From contig NC_135223.1 of NCBI RefSeq assembly GCF_052324685.1, positions 10,254,883 to 10,318,882 on the forward strand: a DNA stretch of 64,000 bases. The letters are read 5' to 3'. Each line of letters starts with the position of its first letter. Positions within the stretch are counted from its first letter, which is position 1. Source of the DNA: Brachyhypopomus gauderio (lineage: Eukaryota; Chordata; Actinopteri; Gymnotiformes; Hypopomidae). Shown piece after piece: positions 13,690 through 26,071 of the stretch. The position numbers were made by a program, and so were the translations under genes. The notes beneath the pieces were generated by a model, which was not told the DNA's origin, did not search any database, and was given only the letters and a program-made list of their open reading frames with translations.

Positions 13690-15900
13690 CGAAAATAATC
13701 TTACATCTCTGAAATGATTCTTTATTTCCTTCTAGTAAAGTTTTAAGAGCATTTCATTGAATTTTTCACCAATATGATTCAGTGTCAGCTCAGGACGTCT
13801 ACTGACCACACACAGGTACTCACTCACTGGTCTTGTGCTTGCATGAGTACATCCACACACTGATGGACGGTGCCTTCCACCTCTGCGTGCTCTTCTGTTT
13901 CATGCCCGTCCAGTGATTGAGCCTCCGCAGGTCAGAGTGGGCCGATTCAGTTTCCTGGCGTGGGCTTCTGTTTATTTTATTGAAGTCTCCCGCCCTCTCG
14001 CCCCTCTGAGAGCATGAACCATGAGAGCATCCTCTGTGCTCCCAACAGCTTTAGAAACATCTGTAGTCACGCAGGGCGGGGGGCGAGCTGCCCCTCAAAC
14101 ACAGCACGTAGGCTCACGCGCGAAACTGAAAGGGCCTTGTGGCTTCGCGGGGCCCCGATGGCGTCGGTGAGCTCCGAGGAGCATCTCACTCCGGCGTGGA
14201 GCCAGACGGCGATCGGAGTGGCGGGGACCGGACGAGCAGGGAGAAGGAGGCCACGGGTGGAGTCGCGGGGGGTGGAGAGAGGAGGCAGAGAGGAGAAGGG
14301 CACGGGAACAAGCCCAAGCTTTATACGCCGATATTATTTTAATCCCCGAAGGCTGCCGCAGTGTAAGCACCAGCCGTCACTTCTGTCAGGGCCGCGTCAA
14401 TGGCGGCCTTGTCCGTCCCATCGCTGTTACACTTCTCCTTACGTTTGCACCAATAAAGGTTGAAGCTGAACAAATATATATGAATGTTTTGACGCATATA
14501 TTTTCATTTGCAGAGAAGAGAGGATTTTTTTTTTTACAGCTCCATATCCTACAAATGAGCCCTGAAAAATGTCACCATCAGCATATCTCAGACTCTGTGT
14601 GCCTACACTGCGTTTGTAGCTGGTTAGAAGATGGTCATACGTGAACTCTAGTTCTACAACTTTCATTAAAGTATTTCACTTCTGATTGCATTTTTTTATT
14701 AACCTATTTGGTATTTTTAGAAATTAAAATGACTAAAACTGAATAAACATTTTTAAAACAATGGACCTTTTTGTCAATTGTTTTGTTTTGTAGCAGAGGA
14801 AATTAGGGAAGTTAATGAAGCCATTACTGTAGTTGGGACTCAAAGCTTCTTTTATGGTTCAGAATAGCTTCAGAATGAATGAGTCCATATAAGGCATTAA
14901 TGACTAGTCATCTATAGATGTCAAGTTCTTATTATTACAAGGCTTTACTGATACACTTTTGCATTGTATGTAAAATAGACCCAGTCTCGTCAGTCAAATT
15001 CAGACTTTTTCCTGACATTGGTCTAGAAATTGATCTAGAAATCCTGTCATTCTACAACCAGATTTGCACGCAACCATGTCTGCTCAGATTCTGGCACGAG
15101 CCCAACTGCAGAAGGCCAAGGTCAGGTCAGATGCAGGAGGGTGGTCTCAGGGAGCCGTGTGGGCCCTGATGTAGCGTCCTGTGAAGTAAGCCCAGGTGGG
15201 AGTGGCACTGAGATCAGACCACCCATCATAGGTAGCCAGTGACAGGCCTTCTTTATATTCAGTGGGAGAGGATGTTCATACTCTATCCCTATGGAGAGGA
15301 AAACTACTGGATATGTCATACATATTACCCCCAAGAGACATTCATTGGTAATACATTTTTATAAGACTGGATTTTTAAAGGCTGTAGTTTGTGTAAATAA
15401 TAATAAAATAATAATAGCTGTTGTTGTCCACACAGGAGTGTGCATCTCCTGCATAAATGGCTATGGGTGTATTTGCATGTACGTTTGCATGCTTGGTGCA
15501 TGCTTGACCCATGATTCTCCCACTTCATAAGTGTGAAAAATATTCTCATAAAAAACACCAGAGAATCAGTTTAACCTCTTTACATTAGGGATGTTATCAA
15601 CAAATGGCTGGATAGGGAAGTGTTTTAATGTGCTTTATAGCTTTAGTAATGAATGCATGACATGCTTGCACTGAGAATGACATATAACACGTGTTCACCA
15701 TAAGCATGTTTTTATTAAACGTGTTTTTTGTAAAAGTCCACTCCAAAAAAGTTGTGTTAAATAAACAGACGTGTGACTTGATATGTGACTTGACTCATGA
15801 CACATAGCCCATAAATAGGAGTGTTTAAACACAGCTGCCTCACTTCAGGTAAAACAAAACCTTAAAGTTGTTCGTCAAGAACGATTTATGCGCTTACTGT
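13690..15900. other. C4 to tenascin intergenic region, with a GC-rich block
   Basis: No convincing gene. From about 14000 to 14420 the sequence becomes markedly GC- and CpG-rich and open in several frames on both strands (for example 14014-14463), but codons and splice sites give no recognisable protein. The rest is AT-rich and featureless. Confidence 0.4.
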
Positions 15901-15949
15901 AAATCAGAGAGGCGGGGAGCCTGGACCCACATTTAAGCCCAAGTAGCCT

Positions 15950-16081
15950 GGTTTGCCCCCCTCCTCCCTAGAGGTGCCCCTCTGCCCCATCTCACACTCT
16001 CAGTCCGCTGGAAGGTCTCATAACCTGTGGAGGGAGCCGGACAGACGTGGAGAACAGAACAAGGTCCAAGCCCAGGTCCAA
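15950..16081 (+). other. Possible 5' untranslated exon of the tenascin gene
   Basis: Sequence ending ccaa|gtaagtcc is a strong donor placed upstream of the coding exon, with the acceptor atttcag at 16937. An AT-rich TATA-like ATAAATAG lies upstream near 15811. The exact transcription start cannot be read from sequence. Confidence 0.35.
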
Positions 16082-16420
16082 GTAAGTCCCCATTTTAACA
16101 TTCTTCTCATTACAAAGCTTTTTAGGTTTCAGGTCATTAAGTGTCATAGTTTTTGTTGAATACATACGCCTAGGATTGTTAAATAATATTGTTTTCTTAA
16201 TACATTAAAATTAAAATGTAAGTTTATGAATGAATTAACAGATTGATTCATTAATCCGTGCAGTTGTTGGAGTAAATGTCATTCATTTCAGACATTTACA
16301 GAATTCAGTCTCTCTGTCCAAAACATTAAACACACACTGCCTCCTTCATGGGAAGAGTTTAAGTGGTCAGCATGGAGAGTTGGGGTTATTATCCAAGTAG
16401 ATTTTTTTGTAGCTTGCCAG

Positions 16421-16434
16421 TGCGCTCTCGCTCT

Positions 16435-16486
<52 letters not shown>

Positions 16487-16490
16487 TTTA
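16421..16490 (+). repeat. (CT)n microsatellite
   Basis: Interrupted CT repeat in the presumed first intron of the tenascin gene. Confidence 0.85.
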
Positions 16491-16944
16491 TTTGTTTAAA
16501 TTTTGGAAGTTATGTATTTTCAACTAAAAGTTGGTTTGGCAGCATGTCGTTTAGCTAAGCAAAGATTATGTAAGAGTCAAGTCAAAGACATTACAGTGCT
16601 TCCTAGCTTCAGTGCACAGTACAGCTCTGTTAGTGTAGTAGAGTCCCTCTGCTGATAAAGAGCTATAGAGTTTTAGGGGATTTCTTGTCTTCTGTACACA
16701 TTCCACGTCTGGTATGATAGACTTCTTTCTTAGCTTGGTCTGTGTATTCTACATGATTTGAAATTTGAAAGTTCAAATTCATTAGCACTACACAAGCACT
16801 CGAATGTCTTGCCTTATAGTATCCCAGCTATATGGGATGACGAGTACATGCAAGTCAACACATTCAACACAAGTGCTGTGTGCCTTGACATGTGTTTTAA
16901 GGAACCTCATCCAGTTCATTCTTGTTCTCGATTTCAGGAAATCC

Positions 16945-17022
16945 ATGTTTTGCCGTCAGCGACTACAAACAGTACTGGCAAATTTGTCTCTGCGTCTGCC
17001 TAAATCTTTAACGTTGGAGTGA
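16945..17022 (+). other. Upstream ORF in the tenascin 5' leader
   Basis: If the exon begins at 16938, its first ATG opens a 25-codon ORF that stops at 17022, 49 bases before the main ATG at 17072. It starts MFCRQRLQTV and resembles nothing I know. It could lower translation of the main frame. Confidence 0.35.
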
Positions 17023-17071
17023 ATCCTCTCCCGTGTGAAATCAGTCAGGGCTCTTCTGGAAGCAGCTCGCC

Positions 17072-20000
17072 ATGCTCATCTCCCTGGCCTTCCTCTTCCT
17101 GCTCACCCCTCTTCCTTCTCTTCAAGCCTCCATTAGTGAGAGGAAAAACTCCACTAAGCCGACACCTCATGCTACCAACCTCAACGTCCCAAAGCCGCTG
17201 ACCTCGCTACTGAGCGTCAAAACGAAGCCCCAGAAGTCTCCAGGCGTCTCTAAAGTCAGCAATGTCAGCCAAACACTGTCCTCTACCGCCAAGTCTGCCG
17301 TTAGCGCTACCGCTACGAAGGCCTCCAAAGACGAGCCTCCCTCAGCTTCACCCATCACGGTCATCATCAGTGAGGGCTGCTCCCAGAAGGTGCCGAAGAA
17401 AGACCCGGTCAACGCGACCAGAGTGCGGGAGACGGAGCTGAGCGTGAAGCCCGGCTCGCCGCTGGTGATGACGCACCACATCAGTGTGCTGCCCGGTGCT
17501 TGCACAGGGGGCTGCGAGTCAGAGATGACCGCACTGAAGGGGCGAGTAGAGCTCCTCGAGAAGGAAGTGTCCTCCCTGAAGAAGAAATGTAAGTACACGT
17601 TCATTATCCAACATATCTTAACAGACAGTTAAAGAGTAGCAGACAGCCACCTGGCACTGAAGGCCTGAACTGGTAAGAATTCAAATCACACATTGCCTAC
17701 CTATGTCCACAGGCATTCTCTGCTCGGACGAACGCTGCCCAAATGAATGTAGCAACCGGGGCAAGTGTGAGGGGGGAAAGTGTGTGTGCCACCATGGATT
17801 CAGTGGTCCAGACTGCAGTGGAACATCATGTCCCTCTAACTGCAGCAAGAAAGGAATGTGTGTGAATGGGAAATGTGTGTGTCAGACTGGTTTCACAGGC
17901 CTGGACTGCAGCAAAGGTGAGATACACAATGGACTAGCAGGACTATGTCATGTAGGTCATAATACATTCCTCATGCTTCATATATTTTCCCATTTTTTAA
18001 ACAGAGGCTGACAAGAAAACCAAGGTGACTGTAGGAACTCTCCCTGTGAAGGTCTCTTCTGTGAGCAGCACTGCCAAGCAAGACATGCCTTCTGGGAAAA
18101 AGACCAAAGCAGAACAGACAATATTTCTGAAGAAAGTGGATGAGAAAGAGCCAACGAAAGATAAAAAAGACAAGACAGCAGGAAAGCCCAGTGCAAGCAA
18201 GCCAGCAGTTAAAACCAGCATCACTAAAGACCAAAGCAACGATACGCGGACCAAGAAGGAGACGCCATTGAGCCCAGTTCTGCTGAACCACGAAGGGGCC
18301 GGGCTTCAAGAGCAAGTAACAAGAGGCAAAACAACACAAGCACTGGGGTCAGAGAAACCATTACAAACTCATATCAAGTCAAAAGGAAGTTCTAAAGCTG
18401 AACCCATGGAAAAACTTGTGAAACAAGAGTCCGTGATCCAGAAAGTAACTCAAAGCACCAGTAAAAAATCTAATGCAACTTCAAAAGTTTTAGTCAGTCT
18501 GTCAAAGGGCACCAAAGAATCATCAAATGCAACTGTTCAAACCAGCACTGGGAAGGGAAAACAATCTCACGTCAATGTGACCTCTGCAGTAAACGACAAG
18601 AGAAAGCTCCAAGCTAATGGTACAATAGCAATTAAAGGAGGAGCATCCGGAAAGCAAAAGACAGAGAAATTCGTAAATGTTACAACTTCCAGTGAAAAGG
18701 ATAAGAAACAACATTTCCAGGGTAACATCACATTGGCTAAAGACGGATCAACCAGAAAGAAGAAAGTAGACCTTCATTTAAATGCAACGACTCTTGTTGA
18801 AAAAGAGCTGCTCCATGGTAATGTGACCTCAGCACCTAAAGGTGGAGCAGTTGAGAAGAAGATAGAGAGTCGTGCAAATTTTACAACGTCTTACAGCAAA
18901 TCAAAGGAGCGCCTGTACAGCAATGAGACGAAGGCTCTGAAGGAAGTGGCGTTTGGAACGAAGAAAGACAAACAAACAAATGTAACTGCATCCACTGAAA
19001 AAGAAAAGAGACAACAACAGGGAACTGTGACACTTCCTAAAGAAGGAACATCTGGGAAAAGAAAGGACAATATAACAACTTCCAATGAGAAGGCATTACT
19101 GCCAAGCTCCGAGACAACGTCTGTGAAAGAAAAAGAAGTCACGTCTGGAAAGAAAACGGTGGGAAAGAATGTGAATATAACTGCCTCTCCCGAAAAGATC
19201 AAGAAGTTGCCTCATGGCACAGCCACGGTTCTTAAAGGAGGAGAATCTGGGAAGAAGAAGGTTGACATGAGACTCAATATAACAGCTGTCAGTGCAAAAG
19301 AAAAGAAGCTATTACCAGGTGATGAGACAACGCTTCTTAAAGAAGTAGCAGATGGAAAGAAAAAGGTAGAAAAACATGTAAATGTAACTGCTTCAATTGA
19401 AAAAGGTAAAAAAGCACATCAGGGCAACATTACAGTTCTTAAAGAAGAAGCACCTGGAAAGAGAAAGATAAATCTCCATGTAAATGCCATTACAATTTCT
19501 GAACAAAAAGACAAAGGTCTGGCCCAGGGTGACGCGACAGATGCAGTTAAAGAAACAACAGTGTCTACTGAAACAGATAAGAAGCTAGTCCACAGCAATA
19601 CGACAACCGACCTGAGAGAGTCCATAAAGAAAAATGTGTACAGTGAGGAAAAATTAACAAGCACTCAGTCTCACATCAACAGAACCACAAAATTCATCAG
19701 CATCGGACCAGTTGAAGCTCATAACATAACTGCCACTGGATTTGTTATAACATGGGAAGCCCCTCAAGGAGCGTTCAAGACATTCACAGTGACAATAAGG
19801 GAAGTTCCTTCGGGAAGTAAGGATGAAGTTGATGTGGAGGAAGCTGATGGTGAAGAAACTACTGCTGGAATTGAGGTTGAGTTACATAGTTCAAATAGAA
19901 CCTCAGACAATGTCCATAAAACTGACAGGAGTTCGAAGAAGGTCTCCAAGGTTCTTGCAGGCTCTACTCGCTCCTATCAGTTCAGGAACCTTCAAGCTCA

Positions 20001-23000
20001 GACACGATACTCTGTTTCTGTGGTCAGCTCTGGACCAGGCTTAAGATCCAAAGTTCACTATCTCTTTGTATCCACAGGTATGCACACTTTCACTTTAAAG
20101 TATTGTTTTTAACCTTCCTACATCAGGGTAGTTAATATTTCTTGTCTGACTCAGCACTGCATCATTGTCTAAACAAAATTAGAGAATACAAACAAAATAA
20201 TGAAATCTAAACTTTTATTTAGATTGCTTGCTTGTTTAAACTAGAACAAGGCGTACCATTTTCAAATCACCACCCTCAAATATAACTGCATATCTCTCGA
20301 CTGATATATAAGTATTTCTTCATGTTTCTTCATGCAGGTCCTGAGCCACCCACAGATCTTCTGTTCAGCAATATTACACAAACCTCCCTCTCTGTGTCAT
20401 GGACCAAGCCTAAAAGCAAAGTATCAGACTTTATGGTCACATACACCAACTCTGCAAATGGTACTATAAAGAGCTATGATCTGCATCTATAGCCTGTTTT
20501 ACCTGCTAAATTTAACTGGTCACCTTGCTAAATTACAAAGAGAAATGACGTTTGCTTTGTATTTCTTTCAGGAGAGACTGGCTCCATGTCTGTTGATTCA
20601 CAGCTGTCTCACGTTCTCATTTCCAAGCTGTCTGCTGGCTCCACCTATGACATTAGCGTGAGGTCTATTCTGGAAAGAACCGAGAGCGAGCCGATTACTG
20701 CCTCCGTTACTACAGGTTTGTGTTACATTAAAAAGTAACAGACAATGTACAGCAGTTTAAATGTGATATAAGTGAGTCAATTCTCTTGACCTTTCAACGT
20801 CTGTCTTCTGTAGTACCCTTCTCTCCCACTGATGTCCAGGCAGTGAATGTGACTGACACTAAAGCACTACTGTTATGGAAGCCTGCGCAAGCTAAAGTTG
20901 ACCATTACATTCTCACTTACGGGTCTTCAAAATGTAAGCAGTCCATTGGCACTCTCTTCGTCTCTAACCCTTGCGTTCCTCGTCTAACTCCGTGTCCTTT
21001 TCCCGTAGCTCCTAATGTGACGGTGACCGTGATGCTGTCTGGCAGTTCAGTGGAGCACCAGCTCAGAGGCCTTCACAGATCTACTGTCTACACCGTGAAA
21101 ATCAGGAGCCAAATCAACAGTCTCCAGAGTAGCTCTGTCTCCACAAGCTTCACGACAGCGAGTGGTAAATGATGAGCAGCTCTGAGCATAGATTACCACT
21201 TTAACTGTGCACACAAGAGTGTATGTAGACAAACTCCTCATCGACTCACTAAAGAGTCACATGATGGAGCATCTGATGCACTTCTTTGCTACCTTCTTGT
21301 CCTGACGTTCATGTTGTTAGCCAATTTGCATATCATCTATCGGTATTGTGACACGGCTTTGAATAATGCCCTGCCAATAGTATCCAGTTGGGCAGTGAAA
21401 TGCAGCAAATGAAGCTACGCTGCAGGTATATTTCTATAGTATACTTTTAGCATTCCCAAAAAAATTATGTATGATTTTATATTTTGTCCACATTTTACTC
21501 ATATTCGATCTCTTCAAATGTAAAAATATCCACCAAAGCCAAATCACAAACAAAGGTGTGAGCAGTGCTGTTTATTTTATTCTTTTCTTTGTGAAGCACT
21601 TTAAGGTGTCCGACTCATAAGAGAGAACAGCTATATAAATAAATGGGCTGTCATGGCCATACCCCCTCCTTCAGGAAGGACTTATCCACACAGGGTTTTC
21701 CTGACCTTCTCCGTGCAGACTCCCACACACCTGTTTCATATTCTCTCAATCAGCAGGGTCTTAGCTTCTCCTCACCGATTCTGGGCTGTGTTCTCCCTGA
21801 GATCTTGAGCTGCGTTTCTGTTTCATACCGTGGACTTCTGTTGTTTATTGAATTTACTGTTTTTGTACTGTTTCCTGGTTTTCCTTGTTTTTATTTGTTG
21901 TTGTTGTAATAAAATATAATTACATCCTATTCCTGGTTTTGGTGTTACACGAATAAAGATTTAACTGAGAGGAGCTTTCAGTTCATTTATGGTACCATGA
22001 GTTTTTCATGTTTCTTCTTATTTCTCAGGAGTAACGCTTCAGACAGTGACACCCAGTGAAGTCACATTCAGTTCAGCTGTGATTTCATGGAAGGCCCCTC
22101 ATCTGGTTTTCAGAAGCTACAGGCTTACATACCAGCTAGGAGAGGAGATTAAGGTGAATATAATATAGATTTTACATGTAGAAGCATTATCATTGCCTAG
22201 CTTGCACACTGGGGGCAAAGTTAGCATTGTTGCCTTTCTGATTCTTAATACTCCTGAAGGGACTTTACCATAGGCTAAGCACTGTGCTAGGTAAATTAAC
22301 ATTTTTATATAGTTCTCAAAAACAAAATGATGCAAATCAAATTATCCCTAGGAACTGTCAAAAGACCCATTGTTATCAGATGTCATTTGTGAAGTTTCTT
22401 TTTTATATACCTTACCTAACTACAGCACACATACTACACTTAATTATTAAATTTGCCTAGTCAGCACATCTTAACATCCCCTAGCCATAACTGAGAACTT
22501 CTTGGGCTGTGCTTATTATATTCCTACGAACTTCACAGAAAATTATTAGAAATTAGAGAACTTTTACAATCTCAAGTGGAATCAACCAAGTTACAGTGCT
22601 TCCTTCTTGCATAAACAGGAAGTGATCCTGAATCCAAGCGTGACCCAATATCAGCTGACCGGGCTGATACCATTTTCTAACTACACCGTGAGAGTAGATG
22701 GAGAGAGTGAAGGGCAGTATATCAGCCTGCTGTCCACCACATTCACCACCGGTTAGAGGATCATCCTTTCAATCCTTCTCACGAATGTTGACTTTTGAAT
22801 GTCTGGTCCGTCTAACTCAGCCGGGTTCATGCCTTCCCTTTCCCTAGCCCGACTGTCATACCCACACCCAACAGACTGCTCCCAGGTGCGGCTGAACGGG
22901 GTGAGAGAATCCGGGGAGGCCGAGATCTACCCAGAGGGGGCCGACGGCGAGCCAGTGTGGGTCTACTGTGACATGGAGACAGACGGCGGAGGCTGGACAG

Positions 23001-24683
23001 TAGGCACCACCTTTGGTCCAATATGATTTTCGCAAGTTCAGAGACTGCATAAGAATAGTCTCGTCTTCTTTACTGAGCTCACTGTGATTGGCTGCCCTTT
23101 TCACACACGTGCCCATGTCCACGCGTTTTTGCTAGGTGTTTCAGAGAAGAAAGGATGGATCCACTGACTTCTTTAGAGGTTGGAAAGATTACAGCAAAGG
23201 GTTTGGTCAACTGAGTGCCGAATTCTGGCTCGGTAAGATTTTCTGTAGTAGCGGCCAAGGTGCACAGGGTTTTTGAAGGTATCCAGTGCCACGCCCATGT
23301 CGCAGCATCATCTCTCCTCCTTCTCTCCGTACTCCTCCCCTTACAGGGAACGATCTCCTGCACACCCTAACGAGGCTGGCCTCAATGAGCCTGCGCATTG
23401 ACCTGCATTCAGGAAACGACACCGTCTACGCTCACTACTCCAGCTTCACTGTGGGATCTGAGGCAAATCATTACGCCATTGAACTATCGGGATACTCTGG
23501 CACTGCTGGTGAGAAGCGGGCAGACAATGGCCATCCTCAGAGAGAGGCCACACGATGTAATCCCTACATGAACAACAACACTTTGTCTCTCTGTATCTGT
23601 CTCTGTCTGTTTGCAGGAGACTCCATGAGGTACCACAACGGTCGTCCGTTCTCTACCAAGGACAAAGACCCCAGTCCCCTCGGTATCCACTGTGCCAAGG
23701 CCTATATGGGAGGCTGGTGGTATAAGAACTGTTACAAAGCCAATCTCAACGGCCGTTACGCCACATTCTCTGAGAACCAGGTATGAGATCCAGTACTAGA
23801 TCAGTATCCGTGACTTTTAGAAGAGTATCTTATCCTACATTCATATTAATTTCATATAATGCTGAACAAACAATATACACGCAAGGACAAACATGTACAC
23901 ACAAAGGGCAATGCTCATTTTAAACCTCACATCTCATCACCTCCTTACAGTTATGATAAACTATGACAAAGGCCTTAAGGCCGCAGGTGTCTGAATTCGC
24001 GAAGTCCTCTCAGCATACATTATTGACCTCATCTCTGTTACATACTCTGTTTATTGTGTGTGTGTTCTCAGCATACATTATTGACCTCATCTCTGTTACA
24101 TACTCTGTTTATTGTGTGTGTGTTCTCAGCATACATTATTGACCTCATCTCTGTTACATACTCTGTTTATTGTGTGTGTGTTCTCAGCATACATTATTGA
24201 CCTCATCTCTGTTACATACTCTGTTTATTGTGTGTGTGTTCTCAGCATACATTATTGACCTCATCTCTGTTACATACTCTGTTTATTGTGTGTGTGTTCT
24301 CAGCATACATTATTGACCTCATCTCTGTTACATACTCTGTTTATTGTGTGTGTGTTCTCAGCATACATTATTGACCTCATCTCTGTTACATACTCTGTTT
24401 ATTGTGTGTGTTCTCAGCATACATTATTGACCTCATCTCTGTTACATACTCTGTTTATTGTGTGTGTGTTCTCAGCATACATTATTGACCTCATCTCTGT
24501 TACATACTCTGTTTATTGTGTGTGTTCTCAGCATACATTATTGACCTCATCTCTGTTACATACTCTGTTTGTCAGGGGGTGGTGTGGATCGATTGGAAGG
24601 GCAAAGACAACTCGCTACCGTTCGCTGAGATGAAAGTGCGGCCTGCCTCACTGAGAACCACCGTGCCGCCAATCCAGGGCTAG
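17072..24683 (+). CDS. tnxb: Tenascin-X-like extracellular matrix glycoprotein (14 coding exons)
   Basis: Exons: 17072-17588, 17713-17916, 18005-20077, 20338-20460, 20572-20715, 20814-20933, 21009-21164, 22029-22153, 22619-22751, 22848-22999, 23136-23232, 23347-23508, 23617-23780, 24576-24683; about 1425 residues. Start chosen because [20 protein letters not shown] is a clean signal peptide. Then a Thr/Ser/Lys-rich linker, the tenascin assembly region (Cys pair and heptads [20 protein letters not shown], giving trimers), two EGF-like repeats with CVC and DCS spacing, a 2-kb exon of Lys/Thr-rich repeats ending in the first FNIII, three more FNIII domains each split over two exons, and a fibrinogen-like domain ([28 protein letters not shown]). 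Identity as tnxb rests on the tenascin architecture plus its place between C4 and cyp21a2. Mammalian TNXB is near 4,200 residues with about 18 EGF and 30 FNIII units, so this one is strongly reduced. Confidence 0.88.
18550..19600 (+). repeat. Coding tandem repeats: Lys-rich N-glycosylation sequon repeats in the tenascin
   Basis: About ten imperfect repeats of 32-36 codons inside one exon. The pattern is N-[VIA]-T-[TA]-S ... EK-x-KK ... GN-[IV]-T ... K-[GE]-G ... GKKK; examples are [27 protein letters not shown] and [14 protein letters not shown]. Nearly every repeat has one or two N-x-T/S sequons and a basic cluster. The region is predicted to be extended, secreted and heavily glycosylated. 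Confidence 0.85.
24009..24567 (+). repeat. 58-bp minisatellite, 10 copies, abutting the last tenascin exon
   Basis: Ten copies of a unit beginning ctcagcatacattattgacc and ending in (GT)n tt. Some units are 2 bp shorter through loss of a GT. The array fills the last intron and the final partial unit runs straight into the acceptor tctgtttgtcag at 24575. Confidence 0.95.
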
Positions 24684-25264
24684 AGCAGCCTGCCTGCAGG
24701 GGGTTGCTCCCTGACAGTACACTGTACAACACCCACGCTCAGCCACCGCCCACACCAGCACTGTACATAGCTCACCCACATATATCAAGCATTTGACTAA
24801 GGCAAACAATGCATCTGTCCCATTTGATATCAGTTGTACAAGGTTAAATTTGCTTAAAATTTATACCCCCGATGAATAACAAATATCATTCTTATATTCA
24901 ATTTTCACATTATCTTTTTGTCCCAACCAGCTATGTATTCAAGATATACTGTGTACCACTTTTTAAGTCATCACATCTGCAAAAATATTAAATATTTGCT
25001 TATGAATGGGCTTGTCTCCCTCAAGGCTTTTAAAATGTTTTCAACTGTATGGCAAAGTCTCTGTGCTAGCTAAACATTCGCAGGGCTTGTTGTCCAATTG
25101 TTCCTGAATCTAAGCGCTACTGAAATGAATGCACTGTTACATTCTGTGGGATGTGAAGGTTTCAGACCAAAGGCCTCTTTTAAACTTCTGTTCTTGTGTT
25201 TACCGTGACAGAGTTGCTCTATGAATGTGTTTCGTTTTTACATGTGACGTCTGCAGATATGCCT

Positions 25265-25270
25265 AATAAA
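25265..25270 (+). terminator. Candidate tenascin polyadenylation signal
   Basis: AATAAA about 580 bases after the stop codon, followed by a GT/T-rich stretch (aaggtgtttgtttgc), as expected of a polyadenylation site. Confidence 0.55.
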
Positions 25271-25926
25271 GGCCAGAAATGACAAGGTGTTTGTTTGCTT
25301 CATTGTTTTAGAATATCTGGGCTACTATCAGAATTCTACTACCAATATATTCTTGTATAATAGTAGCCACGATTTCCACATAGAATACTGAAAATGTTGA
25401 TGGCTGTATATAAAGATTACAGCATGTAACAGCACTGAAGGCAGGGCTGTAATTCCCACAGAAGATCTATGTATTAGATTCAGTAACTCAACAAGTGCTT
25501 TTCCATAGCAATTTTGTGGGCATGCCAGTTTGACCTGGTTCAACAATTAATCCATTTCTGGATAGTGGTCTGTACTTTGGTTTGGCAATGAAAACGACTC
25601 CACTGACATTTACACTGTATCTCTTTGTTTAACTTTACAGACTTAAATCTATGTTTTACCGTATTTATTATATATGGTAAATCACTGAATTATTAGAAAT
25701 GAATAGTTTATTTTTGGCCAAATCTAGGGGTAATATGTCAGGATGAAGTTCAGCTATTAAAGTTATGTTATGTAATGTTAAATTATGTGCACAGTAACCC
25801 AGTGTACAGCCTTAGGCTACTACTGTGGCCTAAAGTAGTACAGCAGTAATTCTACATTCTCTGAATCAATCCACAATCAAAACACCGTGAGCTCTTCGTT
25901 CCTCTTGTTTTGTCTGGCATTGAGAT

Positions 25927-26023
25927 GAAGGTCAAATCAATATTTACCCATCCTCGGTGTGACATTGAAGGGACGGATTGAAAACACAGAGTGGAAGATA
26001 GGCAGAGGGGGAGACGATAAAAG
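25927..26023 (+). promoter_or_regulatory. Putative cyp21a2 promoter (SF-1-type half-site and TATA-like box)
   Basis: GATAAAAG at 26016-26023 lies about 50 bases before the ATG and could act as a TATA box. GAAGGTCA at 25927-25934 resembles the SF-1/NR5A half-site (CAAGGTCA) known to drive steroidogenic P450 genes. Both matches are short. The rest of 25271-26071 shows nothing else clear. Confidence 0.35.
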
Positions 26024-26071
26024 CGCAGGGCAGGATTAGGGTGTAGACGCTACACCACACCCTCTGAGGCG

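Noticed and set aside
14067-14370. Minus-strand proline-rich frames
   Set aside because: Same GC-rich block; amino-acid bias reflects base composition.
14014-14463. 149-codon open frame between C4 and tenascin
   Set aside because: Open on both strands because of high GC; no known motif, no splice sites and no homology that I can recognise.
24286-24633. 115-codon open frame
   Set aside because: Translation of the 58-bp repeat array of the last tenascin intron, running by chance into the real exon.
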